Positions 7,708 to 18,984 of a stretch of 64,000 bases of DNA are shown here, piece by piece. Origin of the DNA: Maribacter halichondriae (GTDB lineage Bacteria > Bacteroidota > Bacteroidia > Flavobacteriales > Flavobacteriaceae); assembly GCF_027474825.1 (NCBI RefSeq), contig NZ_CP107030.1:2796529-2860528 (forward strand), written 5' to 3'. Position 1 is the first letter of the stretch, and each line of letters opens with the position of its first letter. A model generated the notes under the pieces. It was given only the letters and a program-made list of their open reading frames with translations. It was not told the origin of the DNA and ran no database searches. The position numbers and the translations under genes are program-made.

Positions 7708-10700
7708 TTGAAAACAGGGGCAAACCAATATCTTAAACTAGCATTTAAGCTCATCTTCCTATTCGTATTTTTCTTTTTGGCAGCCGAAACTTCGTTTGCC
7801 CAAGAGACTGATGAAGAGGAGACGAACGAGCAGGAAACCGATTCAGTAAAAACAGGATTTTCCCTGGGTCGCTTGGTACTCGAAAACCCTGAGAGTATTG
7901 TTACCAAATATATTTACAATCCCAAACTTGACCGATATATCTACAATGAGAGTATCGGCGACTTTGATATTGGATATCCGATTATCCTCACTCCTGAACA
8001 ATATTTAGAACTGGTTCGCAAAGAGGGCATCAAAGATTATTTCAAGGAAAAATCGGATGCCTACTCCGGAAAAAAAAGAAGGTAGCGAAGAGGCCCGAAA
8101 AAATTTGCTTCCCAATTTCTATGTCAACAATGATTTCTTTCAATCCGTTTTTGGCGGAAATACCATAGAAGTGATTCCTCAAGGATCGGTGGCTATGGAT
8201 TTGGGTGTAATTTGGCAGAAGAACGACAATCCTTCCTTATCCCCAAGAAACCGTACGAACCTATCTTTCGATTTTGATCAGCGTATCAGTTTGAGTATGT
8301 TGGGTAAAATAGGGGAACGTCTTCAGGTTACCGCAAACTACGATACCGAGGCCACTTTTGATTTTCAGAACATCGTAAAGTTGGATTATACCCCGACCGA
8401 AGATGATATTCTCAGAAAAATTGAGGTGGGTAATGTGAATATGCCACTGAACAGTTCTTTGATAACTGGTGCACAAAGTCTATTCGGTGTCAAGACCCAA
8501 ATGCAATTCGGTAAAACCATGGTTACGGCTGTATTCTCTGAGCAGCGTTCGCAGAACAATACAGTAGTTGCGCAGGGCGGCGGAACGATCAACGAATTTT
8601 CATTGACCGCTTTGGATTACGATGAGGATAAGCACTTCTTTCTTTCCCATTTTTTTAGGGATAATTATGACGAAGCACTTCAAAGCTACCCTTATATAAG
8701 AAGCCAAGTACAAATAACAAGACTTGAGGTATGGGTTACGAACCGTAGTCAACAGACATTGAACGTTCGAAATGTGGTGGCAATCCAAGATTTAGGAGAG
8801 TCGAACGGAGACAACACCCGAGTCGGGCAATCTAGTGGCGCCCCGGCAACATTCTTCAATACTACCTCTGAAAATTTACCAAGAAATGCGGCCAACGCAT
8901 ACAACCCTGAAACGATTGGTACAGGTGCGTTAAACAGTAATATTCGTGATATTGCCACTGTCGAGAGTGGATTCAACGGCGGAAGTTTTGTCGCTGGTTA
9001 TAATCCGAATCAAGGATTTGATTATGCAATTTTAGAAAATGCCAGAAAACTAGAACCGACCCGTGATTATAGTTTTAATACTCAATTAGGCTACATTTCG
9101 TTGAACCAGCGTTTGAGTAATGATGAAGTACTGGGTGTCGCTTACCAATATACTTACAAGGGCCAGGTATACCAGGTAGGGGAATTTGCCAATGGAGGCT
9201 TGGATGCAACTACGGTGGCCCAGGGAACCAATGGGGCAAATCCGATCATCGAGAACAATACCTTGATCCTAAAATTATTGAAGAGCAATATTACCAATGT
9301 CTCCGATCCCATTTGGGATTTGATGATGAAGAATATTTATTCCACGGGCGCTTTTCGTCTAAGTCAAGATGATTTTAAGATGAATATTCTGTATTCAGAC
9401 CCCACGCCAAGAAACTATATCACTCCTGCAGACGAGGGCACTTGGCCCGATGGCCTTCAAGAACGAATCCTCTTGGATGTTTTTAATTTGGATCGTTTGA
9501 ATGTCTATAACGATGTGCAGAGCGGTGGGGACGGATTTTTTGATTTTATTCCTGGGATAACTGTCAATACACAAGGTGGACTCATCATTTTTACCAAGGT
9601 AGAACCCTTTGGAAGATATTTGTACGAAACTTTAGGAGGGGGCACGAATTACGAAGACGAAACGGAGCAGACCTACAACGCGAATCAGCGAAAATATGTG
9701 TTCCGAAATATGTATACCTCAACAAAAGCTGATTCTTTTGAGGATGCTGAAAAAAACAGGTTCTTGCTAAAAGGGCGCTATAAGTCCGAAGGAACCAACG
9801 GAATTCCGATCGGGGCTTTTAACGTTCCCCGTGGATCGGTGCGGGTTACCGCCGGTGGCCGACAATTGCAGGAAGGAATCGACTACACCGTAAACTATCA
9901 AGCTGGTACGGTTCAGATCTTGGATCCTAGTTTGGAGGCATCCAATACGCCTATCAATATTTCTGTTGAGAACAATGCCGTTTTCGGGCAACAGACAAGA
10001 CGCTTCACGGGCGTCAATGTAGAGCACCAGTTCAATAAGAATTTTGTCATGGGCGCTACCTTATTGAATTTAAACGAGCGACCTCTGACCCAGAAGTCAA
10101 ATTATGGTACAGAGCCTGTAAACAATACTATTTTCGGAGTAAATGGTAATTTCTCGACTGAGATTCCCTTCTTGACGCGAATGGTAAACCACCTGCCTAA
10201 TATAGATACCGATGTGCCATCGAACCTTTCCGTTCGTGGTGAGGTAGCCTGGTTGCGACCGAACTCTCCAAAAAATGCTGATTTTGAAGGAGAGACCACA
10301 ACATATTTAGACGATTTTGAAGGAGCTCAGGCTTTGATCGATATTCGATCTTCTTTGGGTTGGACTATGGCCAGTACTCCATTGGAATTTGGTGAAGATC
10401 CGAACGAAAAACTATATGGCAATACACCTACCGACCCCAACAACTTATTGAACGGGTACGGAAGGGCCAAAATGGCATGGTACACCATCGACCCAATATT
10501 TTATACGAACCAGCGTCCTTCGGACATTAGCGACAGCGATATTTCGACCAATGCCACACGAAGGGTTTTCATCGATGAGGTCTTTCCACAGATCGATGTG
10601 GCAATAGGGCAGACCACAGTACAGGGAACATTGGATTTGGCGTATTATCCAAATGAAAAAGGACCTTACAATGCCAATCCTGATTTTGATAATCCCACGA

Positions 10701-13700
10701 ACACACCACCCGAAGAGAAATGGGGCGGTATCATGCGTTCTTTAAGTAGTACCAATTTTGAACAGGCGAACGTAGAGTTTGTGCAGTTCTGGGTCTTGGA
10801 TCCGTATGTTGATGGTATTGCGACCAATGATAATAATGGTGAGCTCGTCATAAACTTGGGAAATATCTCGGAGGATGTACTTAAAGATGGTAAAAAACAA
10901 TATGAAAATGGTTTGCCCGATTCGGACAATACTGAATTCCCGTTCGAAACTTCATGGGGAGAAGTTCCACAGACACAGGCTTTGGTCTATGCTTTTGATG
11001 CCAATGAGAACAATCGAGCTTTACAGGATATAGGGTATGATGGTCTTGACGATTTGGAAGAGGCCGCAACGTATGACGGACCGTTAGAAGACCCTGCGCG
11101 AGATAACTATACCTACTACCTGAACCGTGATGGTGGCATTTTGGAGCGGTATCGCGATTTCAACAACCCAGATGGTAACTCGCCGGTGACGGTAACCAAC
11201 ACCAATAGGGGATCGACAACCTTGCCCGATGTGGAAGATATCGATCGCGACCTGACCATGAATACGGTGAACAGCTACTACGAATATCGTATTGCTATTA
11301 AACCGTTTACTACGACAAATGACAAGTATGTTACCGATATCAAGGAAGATGTGACTCCTGAACTTCCTGATGGTTCTACTCTGGAAAGAAGATGGATCCA
11401 ATATAAAATTCCATTAAGTGATTTCACGAATGCCGTTGGCGGAATTACCGATTTCCGTTCCATTAGTTTTATGAGAATGTACCTTACCGGCTTCTCCGAT
11501 GATGTGGTGCTGCGATTCGCCAGTCTTGATTTGGGTAGAAGTGATTGGCGTGCGTATACGAAGACCTTGCAAGATGAGGCTATTGATAATGACCCTTCGG
11601 ATGATGGAACTACAGTTGATGTAAATACGGTTAATATTGAGGAGAATGAAGGAAGAATCCCGATTCCGTATGTATTGCCACCCGGAGTGATTCGAGAACG
11701 TTTGAACAACAACAATACGATCATTCGTCAAAATGAGGCATCCCTTTCATTTTTGGTTGAAAACTTGCAGTCGCAAGATTCACGTGGTGTTTTCAAGAAT
11801 TTAGATATAGACATTCGGCAATATGAAAAGATAAAAATGTTCATGCATGCCGAGGAAATCGATCAAAGTGATTTTCCCGAGAGTACGAAGCCCTTAGTGG
11901 GTTTTTTAAGAATAGGAACCGACTTTTCCCAGAACTTCTATCAAATAGAACTACCGTTGGAATTCACTAGCTGGGGTGCGTCCTCAGAAGATGAAGTTTG
12001 GCCCGAAGCCAATAGGATGGATGTAGCTTTATCAGATTTGAATAAAATAAAATCGCTTCGTCTCACCCAAAATGTGCCCGGTGGCACGGCGTTGAACGAG
12101 TTAACTTTTTTCGATGTTTTGGACGGTGAGATTATCCCGGTAACCGAATTCGCCCCAAGGCCTGAGGGTAGCCTTCGTATTGGAATACGGGGTAATCCTT
12201 CTTTGGGAAGTATTCGAAGTATGATGGTAGGGGTCAAGAATATTGATAACTTGCCTGCACGGGGCGAGGTATGGTTCAACGAAATGCGCTTGGTAGGATT
12301 GGACAATAATGGTGGATGGGCCGCCGTAGCCGCGGTCGATGCCAATATTGCCGATTTTGCAAGCGTATCGGCGACCGGGGGTAGAAGTACTTCCGGCTTC
12401 GGTGCCATTGACCAAATGCCGAATGAAAGGTTGCGTGAAGATGCGATTTCGTACGACGTTGTGACCAATGTGAACCTAGGCCAAATGCTTCCTAAAAAAT
12501 GGGGAATTCAATTACCGTTCAATTATGGTATTTCCGAAGAGATGATAACTCCAGAATTTGATCCGGTCTATGACGATTTGAAACTACAGGATAGAATTGA
12601 CGTTGCTCCCGAAACCTCTACCGACGGAACACCTACGAAAAAAGATATTCAAGAGCAGGCCGAAGATTATACCAAACGAACCAGTATCAATTTTATAGGG
12701 GTTCGTAAAGAGCGTGGCGAAGAGGCCGATGCGAATTTCTACGATATCGAGAATTTTACGTTTAATTATTCGTACAACGAGACCGACCATCGTGATTTCG
12801 AAATTGCCAATTTGCGGGATCAAAACGTAAATACCGGTTTTGTATACAACCATGCTTTCGAACCGGTGGAAGTAGCTCCTTTTGCCAAAAAAGATTCCCT
12901 TTTTACAGGAAGGTATTGGAAATGGCTAAAAGATTTAAACCTGAGCCTATTGCCGGCCACGGTATCGATGAACGCAGATATAAATCGACAGTTCAACCAA
13001 CAACGTTTTAGGGATGTTGCCGAACCAGGAATCGAAAAATTGGTCTTGCCCGAATTACAACAACGAAATTATCAGTTCAATTGGCAGTATGCCGTAAATT
13101 ATAGTTTGACCAAATCACTTCGTTTGAATCTGACGGGAAGCAACAACCGTATTGTACGAAACTATTTTGGCGATGAATTGGATGAGAACAATAACCAAGA
13201 AATCTTGAACGAGCTTAATCTCTGGGATGGTTTCTTTGATATCGGAATCCCCAATCGCCATGCCCAGCAGATGGAGCTGAACTATGAGTTGCCGTTCGCC
13301 AAAATACCTGCTCTGGACTTTATTAGTGCCCAATACAGTTACAGGAGTAATTTTGATTGGCAACGAGGTGGTGATGCCTTGAACTTGGGCATTGCCGAGC
13401 AGTTGGCCGAACAGCGTGCTTTGCATACGGGTCAACCTGTTGTTCCTGTTGATCCCCGTGCCGTTACATCGATAAATACCGTACAGAACGCGAACAGCCA
13501 TAATATCACCGCTTCTATGAGTATGCAGAAGTTTTATGACCAGTTGGGACTTAAGAAACGAGATGGAAAAACAACGGCCAATGCTGCACCGGTTCGAAAG
13601 GATAAAGCGGGCAACCCTGCGAAGGGCCAAGAGACAAAAAATAAGACCAGCGGACTGTTCAATACCGCAGTGGATGTCTTGACGATGGTCAAACGATTGA

Positions 13701-15010
13701 ATGTCAACTACAGCGAAACCAATGGGACGGTCTTGCCAGGGTATACGCAATCCATTGGTTTTGTGGGTACCGCAAGACCTACGATCGGCTTCGTTTTCGG
13801 TAGTCAGGCAGATGTACGTTTTGAGGCCGCGCGTAGGGGTTGGCTAACCGGTTTCAATGAGTTTAACGAGCAGTTTATTCAGAATACGAACAAACAATTG
13901 AATATTACGGCAACCGCCCAACCGATGCAGGATTTAACCATTGATTTGGTGGCCGACCGACAATACGCAAATAGTTTACAAGAAAATTTTAATGTTGAAG
14001 CTTGGCTAGACCCAGACGATCAGTTGGAAGCCCTTGCCAATAATTACGGCAATTTCAGTATTTCTACAATGATGATCGGTACGGTCTTTGGCAAAAGTGA
14101 TGAGTTTACCTCGGAAAACTTCGAGAAATTCAAGGAAAACAGAATCACCATTGCCAATCGTTTGGCTGCCGATAGGGGAGAAACGCCTGGTACGAACGGT
14201 AACTTCCCGGTAGGGTACGGCAATACGCAACAAGATGTATTATTGCCGGCTTTCTTTGCTGCATATACAGGGCAAGATGCCAATCGGGTGAATCTCGATG
14301 TTTTCCGTAAGATACCCATCCCGAATTGGAACGTTAAGTATACTGGCTTGATGCGCAACAAATGGTTTAAAAAGAAATTCAAACGTTTTTCATTGAGCCA
14401 TGGATATCGTGCCGCTTATAGCATAAATTCGTTTCAAACAAATTTGGAAAGAACCCAATTGCTCTCAGAAAATATAAATCCTGTAGATGAAAACGGCGAT
14501 TTCTTACCGGAACTCATCTTGAACAATGTGGTTTTGACAGATCAGTTCAACCCCTTGATGCGGGTCGATTTTGAAATGAAAAACTCTATCAGTGTTCTGG
14601 CCGAAGTCCGTACCGACAGAACCTTGTCCCTAAGTTTTGATAACAGCTTGATGACCGAGATCAATGGAAAGGAATATACGGTTGGCCTAGGCTATCGCGT
14701 CAAAGATGTTCAGTTCGTGACCAATATCGGGGGTAACAAAACTAGGCTAAAAGGAGATCTGAACTTAAAAGCCGATGTTACGCTTCGAGACAACATTACC
14801 ATCATACGAAACTTGGATATCGACAACAACCAGATTACCTCGGGGCAGAACTTGTTATCCATTAAATTCGGGGCCGAGTACGCCTTGAGCAAGAATTTGG
14901 CGGCCTTGTTTTTTTATGACCATTCATTCTCTCAATTTGCAGTTTCTACGGCATTTCCTCAGACGACCATCAATACCGGTTTTACGCTTCGATATAATTT
15001 TGGGAATTAG
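7708..15010 (+). CDS. sprA: T9SS outer-membrane translocon SprA (frame broken at 8070-8077)
   Basis: SprA (Sov) is the giant outer-membrane barrel through which type IX secretion substrates pass, and it is needed for gliding. Two frames form one gene. The first (7708-8085) encodes a signal peptide ending TSFAQ and the conserved N-terminus GRLVLENPESIVTKYIYNPK. The second (from 8057) continues with KKEGSEEARKNLLPNFYVN and runs to 15010. They are joined at an A8 tract (8070-8077). Removing one A restores SGKKEGSEE and gives about 2433 aa, close to known SprA proteins of about 2400 aa. The rest is one uninterrupted frame rich in beta-strand repeats, with the conserved QRISLSMLGKIGERLQVTANYDT segment near the start (split here: LGKIGERLQVTANYDT is the best marker) and a C-terminal strand ending RYNFGN. 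The likely start is TTG at 7708, six bases after ruvA. Sequencing error, slippage or true mutation cannot be told apart here. Confidence 0.93.
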
Positions 15011-15040
15011 AAATGAATTTGTAATTCCGTTCTTTTTTAT

Positions 15041-15107
15041 CATTCCGACGAAGGAGGAATCCCACGCCCCGTTTCTCCGTCCAAGAGATACCTCGTACCT
15101 TGGAATG
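15041..15107. repeat. REP-like ATTCC/GGAAT element after sprA
   Basis: ATTCC-GACGAAGGA-GGAAT (15042-15060) forms a short dyad, and a further GGAATG at 15102-15107 can pair with CATTCC at 15041-15046. The CGAAGG core also appears, in reverse orientation, at 26039-26059, and a related dyad is at 20642-20661. It looks like a dispersed intergenic repeat between sprA and gcvH. Confidence 0.5.
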
Positions 15108-15205
15108 GCAGCTCGGTTCGTTATTTCTGACTTTTGTAAAATTTTACTTTGAAGTTCTAATCTTTAAATTACACAGTAGTGAGCATCACAAAATGTAATT
15201 TATGT

Positions 15206-15237
15206 TTTGAAATCCTTCCTATAATCATTTACATTTG
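15206..15237 (+). promoter_or_regulatory. promoter of gcvH
   Basis: A TTTG -33 element (15206-15209) is followed after 20 bases by TACATTTG (15230-15237), a good match to the Bacteroidota TAnnTTTG -7 box. The predicted start of transcription lies about 13-15 bases before the gcvH ATG. Confidence 0.55.
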
Positions 15238-15256
15238 TTTTCCTAAAAAAATTAGA

Positions 15257-15637
15257 ATGAACATACCATCAGAGTTAAAGTATACCAAAGATCACGAATG
15301 GATAAAAATGGAAGGTGAAGTAGCCACGGTGGGCATCACAGATTTTGCTCAGGGAGAATTGGGAGATATCGTTTACGTAGAAGTCGAGACCTTGGACGAA
15401 ACCTTGGAACAAGAGGAAGTCTTCGGAACCGTAGAGGCCGTAAAAACCGTTTCAGACCTTTTTTTGCCTTTGAGCGGTGAGATCGTTGAATTCAACGAGG
15501 CGCTTGAAGACGAGCCTGAAAAGGTAAACGCTGATCCTTATGGAGAAGGTTGGATGGTAAAAATCAAGATAAGCGATGCCTCACAAGTCGACGGTTTGTT
15601 AAGTGCGGAAGATTACAAAGCATTGATAGGTGCTTAA
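15257..15637 (+). CDS. gcvH: glycine cleavage system H protein
   Basis: GcvH is the lipoyl-carrying shuttle protein of the glycine cleavage complex and transfers the aminomethyl group between the P, T and L proteins in the cytoplasm. The 126-aa protein is full length, with the lipoylation site Lys63 in [13 protein letters not shown] and the N-terminal [12 protein letters not shown] signature. The frame is open back to 15179, but the ATG at 15257 matches the family N-terminus ([15 protein letters not shown]) and sits correctly behind the promoter box. The next gene overlaps its 3' end by 8 bases, which indicates translational coupling. Confidence 0.96.
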   Translation: MNIPSELKYTKDHEWIKMEGEVATVGITDFAQGELGDIVYVEVETLDETLEQEEVFGTVEAVKTVSDLFLPLSGEIVEFNEALEDEPEKVNADPYGEGWMVKIKISDASQVDGLLSAEDYKALIGA

Positions 15638-16031
15638 AAAGCATTTCTATAAAATCGCATATCTAAGCTGGATGGTGTTCGTAACATGGTCCAGCTTATT
15701 TTCTTTCAAGGATACCGACCTGCCCAAATTTGAAATTCCGTATTTGGACAAGGCCGTTCATTTCACCTTTTATTTTATGGCCGTAGTTCTCGGTATGATG
15801 GCCGTTCGCGAGTATTCGAAAGGTAGGGCCGACTACAGAAAATCCTTGTTTTATACTTTTTTGGCAATGCTATTTTTTGGTATAATTATTGAAGTGGTTC
15901 AGTACGCATTCACTTTGGACAGAACGGGTGATATCTTTGATGGTGTGGCCAATGCCGTAGGTGCTTTGTTCGGTGTTTTGGCCATAAAACTCCTTTTTTC
16001 AAGGAACGGTAGATTAAATTGGAAGCAATAA
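15630..16031 (+). CDS. VanZ-like membrane protein
   Basis: This small integral membrane protein of 133 aa has about four hydrophobic helices. It carries VanZ-family features: an N-terminal helix followed by [16 protein letters not shown], a central [11 protein letters not shown] helix and a [15 protein letters not shown] segment, where the acidic residue and the G/A/N-rich helix are the family hallmark. Its function in flavobacteria is not established; VanZ itself affects teicoplanin resistance in Gram-positives. It starts with GTG at 15630, overlapping gcvH by 8 bases, and this gcvH-vanZ pairing is familiar from related genomes. The C-terminus is basic and probably cytoplasmic. Confidence 0.85.
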   Translation: MLKKHFYKIAYLSWMVFVTWSSLFSFKDTDLPKFEIPYLDKAVHFTFYFMAVVLGMMAVREYSKGRADYRKSLFYTFLAMLFFGIIIEVVQYAFTLDRTGDIFDGVANAVGALFGVLAIKLLFSRNGRLNWKQ

Positions 16032-16085
16032 TTGCTTTTTTTACAATTATTTAATTAAATTAGCGAACATTAAATTTGAAAGATT

Positions 16086-16802
16086 ATGGAACCGAAAAAG
16101 AATCCCAAAGCTGATTTGACTAAAAACAGTGCGCTCTATTTTGTTATGGGGTTGTTCGCTGTTATGTTGTTAACTTACATTGCTTTTGAGTGGAAAACGT
16201 ACGACAAAACGAATGATTATGACATCTCAATGAATGTGGAGGACATGTTGGACGAAGAAGTTCCGATGACGGAGCAGCTTAAAACACCACCGCCACCACC
16301 GCCTCCGGCAGCACCTGAGATAATCGAAGTCGTTGAAGATGAGGAAGAAGTGGAAGAAACGATTATCGAGTCTACCGAGACGAGTCAAGAAGAAATCGTT
16401 GAAATTGATGATGTAGAAGTTGAAGAAGTAGTAGAAGATGTCGACGTACCTTTTGCGGTCATTGAAGATGTGCCGATTTTCCCAGGTTGTGAAGGCGAGA
16501 AAGGAAAGGGTGCAAAGGCAATGCGGGATTGTTTCAATACCATGATTCAAAAGCACGTTGTAAAGAACTTTAGATATCCTGAAATTTCTCAAGAAATGGG
16601 TGTACAGGGTAAAGTGTATGTCAATTTCGTTATTCAAAAAGATGGAAGCATAGGTAGTGTTAGAATGCGTGGGCCGGACAAGAATCTTGAAGGCGAAGCT
16701 GCCAGAATTATCGGAAAGCTTCCAAAAATGACTCCAGGTAAACAAAGGGGTAGAGCGGTACGGGTTCCATTTAGTTTGCCCATTACTTTCAAATTGCAAT
16801 AA
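16086..16802 (+). CDS. TonB-family energy transducer
   Basis: This protein couples the inner-membrane proton motive force to outer-membrane receptors. The 238-aa protein has a cytoplasmic N-terminus, one membrane anchor (about 17-33, ALYFVMGLFAVMLLTYIAF), a run of seven prolines near residues 69-75, and a long acidic Glu/Val-rich periplasmic linker (about 80-125). The C-terminal TonB domain (about 150-238) contains FRYPEISQEMGVQGKVYV and KDGSIGSVRM. A short GCEG.KG..AMRDCFNTM segment with two cysteines precedes it, common in Bacteroidota TonB proteins. Which receptors it serves is unknown. TAAATTTG at 16071-16078 could be a -7 box, which would give a nearly leaderless message. A perfect terminator follows. 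Confidence 0.92.
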   Translation: MEPKKNPKADLTKNSALYFVMGLFAVMLLTYIAFEWKTYDKTNDYDISMNVEDMLDEEVPMTEQLKTPPPPPPPAAPEIIEVVEDEEEVEETIIESTETSQEEIVEIDDVEVEEVVEDVDVPFAVIEDVPIFPGCEGEKGKGAKAMRDCFNTMIQKHVVKNFRYPEISQEMGVQGKVYVNFVIQKDGSIGSVRMRGPDKNLEGEAARIIGKLPKMTPGKQRGRAVRVPFSLPITFKLQ

Positions 16803-16815
16803 GTTCACAACTATA

Positions 16816-16855
16816 AAACAAAAAGCCGGACCATATGGTCCGGCTTTTTGTTTTA
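16816..16855. terminator. bidirectional terminator, perfect 40-base palindrome
   Basis: The segment from AAAACAAAAAGCCGGACC through GGTCCGGCTTTTTGTTTT is perfectly self-complementary over 40 bases, with an A-rich left flank and a T-rich right flank. It lies between the convergent tonB-like and metallo-hydrolase genes and would terminate both. Confidence 0.92.
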
Positions 16856-16865
16856 GATCACCTTG

Positions 16866-17771
16866 CTAATCAGACGTCTTCAAGCTCGTATAGAATATTT
16901 CTTTCATACGCTCAGGTTTGATAAAGTTGGCCCCGTGCGAAGTATCGTATTTTTCGGTCAATTTGGTATTGGCCTGAATATCTTCCAGTGATCTGCCCGC
17001 CTCAATTTCCTTTAGTATGATATCCTTAATCTCTTCGAGCATCGCAATAGAGCTTTCCAATTCTTTTTTGGTGGAGGGTCTACCGTGTCCGGGAACTATT
17101 TTAGTATCCTCATTGATTACGGTCAAGGCCTTTTTTTGCGCTTTTATAAACCCATCGACACTGCCCCCGCTATCCAAATCAATATATGGATATCGACCTG
17201 CAAAATAAGTATCGCCCATATGTAATACATTATTTTCCAAAAAATAGACCATGGCGTCTCCATCGGTGTGGGCATTGTGCACATGAAATGCCATGATGGT
17301 CTCACTTCTATCATAAAAGGTGATGTCATCTGAAAAAGTAACCTCAGGAAGTATTTTGAGGGCCACATTGGCCGTCATCTTTTTTTCATTCACAGCTTTT
17401 ATTTGATTTTGGACCAAACGCTTCCTGACATTGTCATGGGCCACGACATGAATATCAGTCGAATTGATAGTGGCATTACCGCCTGTATGATCACCATGAA
17501 AATGCGTATTGAATAGAAATGCGATAGGTTTGTCGGTCAAAGAACGGATAGCGGTCTTGATTTTATTGCTAAGGTGTTCGAATTGATCGTCGATCATAAA
17601 AACATGGTCGTTACCGACATAGATACCGATGTTGCCCCCTTGACCTGTTAGCATGTACATATCGTTGGAAAGTGTATCGATGGTGATGACAACATCGTTG
17701 TCTTGCGCGTTTAGGTTTCCGATAAAAAAAATAGAAAGAAGAAAGATGGGGAACATTTTAATTTTGTGCAT
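16866..17771 (-). CDS. secreted metallo-beta-lactamase-fold hydrolase
   Basis: This is a predicted periplasmic zinc hydrolase of the metallo-beta-lactamase superfamily, 301 aa. It has a signal peptide (MHKIKMFPIFLLSIFFIGNLNAQ), the metal motif H90-F-H92-G-D94-H95, and further ligands His168 (HVHNAHTDGDA), Asp187 (HMGDTYF) and His229 (VPGHG). That is a complete dinuclear site. It resembles the cyclase-like or quinoprotein-relay-like branch more than classical resistance enzymes, so I do not infer beta-lactamase activity. The frame is open to 17855, but the Met at 17771 gives the clean signal peptide. The extra 28 upstream residues are polar and unlike a signal. It ends 10 bases from a bidirectional terminator shared with the tonB-like gene. 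Confidence 0.88.
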   Translation of the reverse strand: MHKIKMFPIFLLSIFFIGNLNAQDNDVVITIDTLSNDMYMLTGQGGNIGIYVGNDHVFMIDDQFEHLSNKIKTAIRSLTDKPIAFLFNTHFHGDHTGGNATINSTDIHVVAHDNVRKRLVQNQIKAVNEKKMTANVALKILPEVTFSDDITFYDRSETIMAFHVHNAHTDGDAMVYFLENNVLHMGDTYFAGRYPYIDLDSGGSVDGFIKAQKKALTVINEDTKIVPGHGRPSTKKELESSIAMLEEIKDIILKEIEAGRSLEDIQANTKLTEKYDTSHGANFIKPERMKEIFYTSLKTSD

Positions 17772-17994
17772 AGCATTAAGGTTTTTAGTTAAGAGATTGT
17801 TTTGAAATATGTGATTAGAATTATTATAGGTCATTTTTGATGCCGGTTTAGGCAAAATTTTCTAGCATAGCCGCAGCTACGGTATAAAATTTTAACAAAG
17901 AACGGCGCAAAAAGAGGCAAAAAAATAATCGACATATTTCAAAATAGTCTCTAAAATTTAAGGTATTCAAAGATAAGATAAATAGAGCCGAATG

Positions 17995-18026
17995 GTTGTG
18001 AAAAAAGCACTGGCGGGTTATCTTTG
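17995..18026 (+). promoter_or_regulatory. promoter of the cyoE-cox operon
   Basis: A TTG -33 element (17996-17998) is followed after 20 bases by TATCTTTG (18019-18026), a full TAnnTTTG -7 box. The predicted leader to the ATG at 18048 is about 15 bases. Confidence 0.55.
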
Positions 18027-18047
18027 CAATCTTATTTCAAAGGGATA

Positions 18048-18947
18048 ATGAAAACTGCGGTCGGAGCGGCCAAAAGCAACTCAATGAGTTTGGTTTTAGC
18101 TGATTTTAAAGAAATTACCAAAGCGCGACTGGCTATCAGTGTGGTTTTCTCCTCTATCGCGGGATATTTCCTCGGAGCCTATCAACTAGACCTCTATTCG
18201 ATTTTTTTACTTGCTTTTGGTGGTTACTGTATGGTAGGCGCATCCAACGCCTACAATCAAGTTATCGAAAAAGATTTGGATGCGTTAATGAACCGCACCA
18301 AAAATCGGCCGATCCCGTCAGGTCGCATGTCGGTCAATAGGGCTTTGGTCATAGCCATTGTGATGACTGTTCTGGGGGTTGTCTCGCTCTACGTCCTAAA
18401 TCCGAAAACAGCTATGTTCGGTGCAATTTCCATATTTCTGTACACCAGTGTCTATACGCCGCTGAAGACCAAAACTCCCCTTTCGGTATTCGTAGGGGCT
18501 TTTCCTGGGGCCATTCCGTTCATGCTGGGCTGGGTGGCGGCAACGAACGATTTTGGCATCGAACCCGGAACATTGTTCATGATTCAGTTTTTCTGGCAAT
18601 TCCCTCATTTTTGGGCTTTGGGGTGGATGCTCGACGAAGACTATAAAAAGGGAGGCTTTAAAATGCTTCCAACAGGAAAGAAAGATAAGGGCACGGCATT
18701 ACAGATTATCATGTATACCATTTGGATGATGATCATCTCCGTCATACCTGTTTTCGGTATCACGGGAAGATTGCAATTGTCCATAGTGGCCGCGATTATC
18801 ATATTCTTAATGGGCGGTGTCATGTTGTTTTTTGCCTTCCGTTTGTTCGAAAGGCGAGATAACGCATCAGCAAGGCAATTGATGTTGGCCAGCGTGAGCT
18901 ATATTACCTTGATGCAAATCGTTTACGTAATCGATAAATTTATCTAG
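18048..18947 (+). CDS. cyoE: heme O synthase (protoheme IX farnesyltransferase)
   Basis: This enzyme (CyoE/CtaB) adds a farnesyl group to protoheme to make heme O, the precursor of heme A for terminal oxidases, in the inner membrane. The 299-aa polytopic protein carries the UbiA-family Asp-rich signature NAYNQVIEKDLDALMNRTKN (about 67-86), the second loop QFPHFWALGWMLDEDYKKGGF, and about nine hydrophobic helices. The frame extends upstream to a TTG at 18024, which overlaps the -7 box; the ATG at 18048 is the natural start. It heads a run of oxidase genes on the same strand, which supports the assignment. Confidence 0.95.
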   Translation: MKTAVGAAKSNSMSLVLADFKEITKARLAISVVFSSIAGYFLGAYQLDLYSIFLLAFGGYCMVGASNAYNQVIEKDLDALMNRTKNRPIPSGRMSVNRALVIAIVMTVLGVVSLYVLNPKTAMFGAISIFLYTSVYTPLKTKTPLSVFVGAFPGAIPFMLGWVAATNDFGIEPGTLFMIQFFWQFPHFWALGWMLDEDYKKGGFKMLPTGKKDKGTALQIIMYTIWMMIISVIPVFGITGRLQLSIVAAIIIFLMGGVMLFFAFRLFERRDNASARQLMLASVSYITLMQIVYVIDKFI

Positions 18948-18984
18948 ATTCCTGCTTTGCAGGATTGAAATTAAAAAGTTAACA

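Noticed and set aside
13115..13750. 211-codon minus-strand frame inside sprA
   Set aside because: It lies entirely opposite conserved sprA coding sequence and has no start context or recognisable domain. Several similar frames opposite sprA (for example 11941-12468) were rejected for the same reason.
14916..15152. 78-codon frame overlapping the end of sprA
   Set aside because: It uses a different frame of sprA and then runs through a REP-like repeat, with no domain signal.
16227..16808. 193-codon minus-strand frame opposite the TonB-like gene
   Set aside because: Its Phe/Tyr/Asn-rich composition mirrors the Glu-rich linker of the TonB-like protein. It also begins at the real gene's stop.
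16866..17771. beta-lactam resistance gene
   Set aside because: The fold and metal ligands are those of the broad metallo-beta-lactamase superfamily; nothing shows antibiotic hydrolysis.
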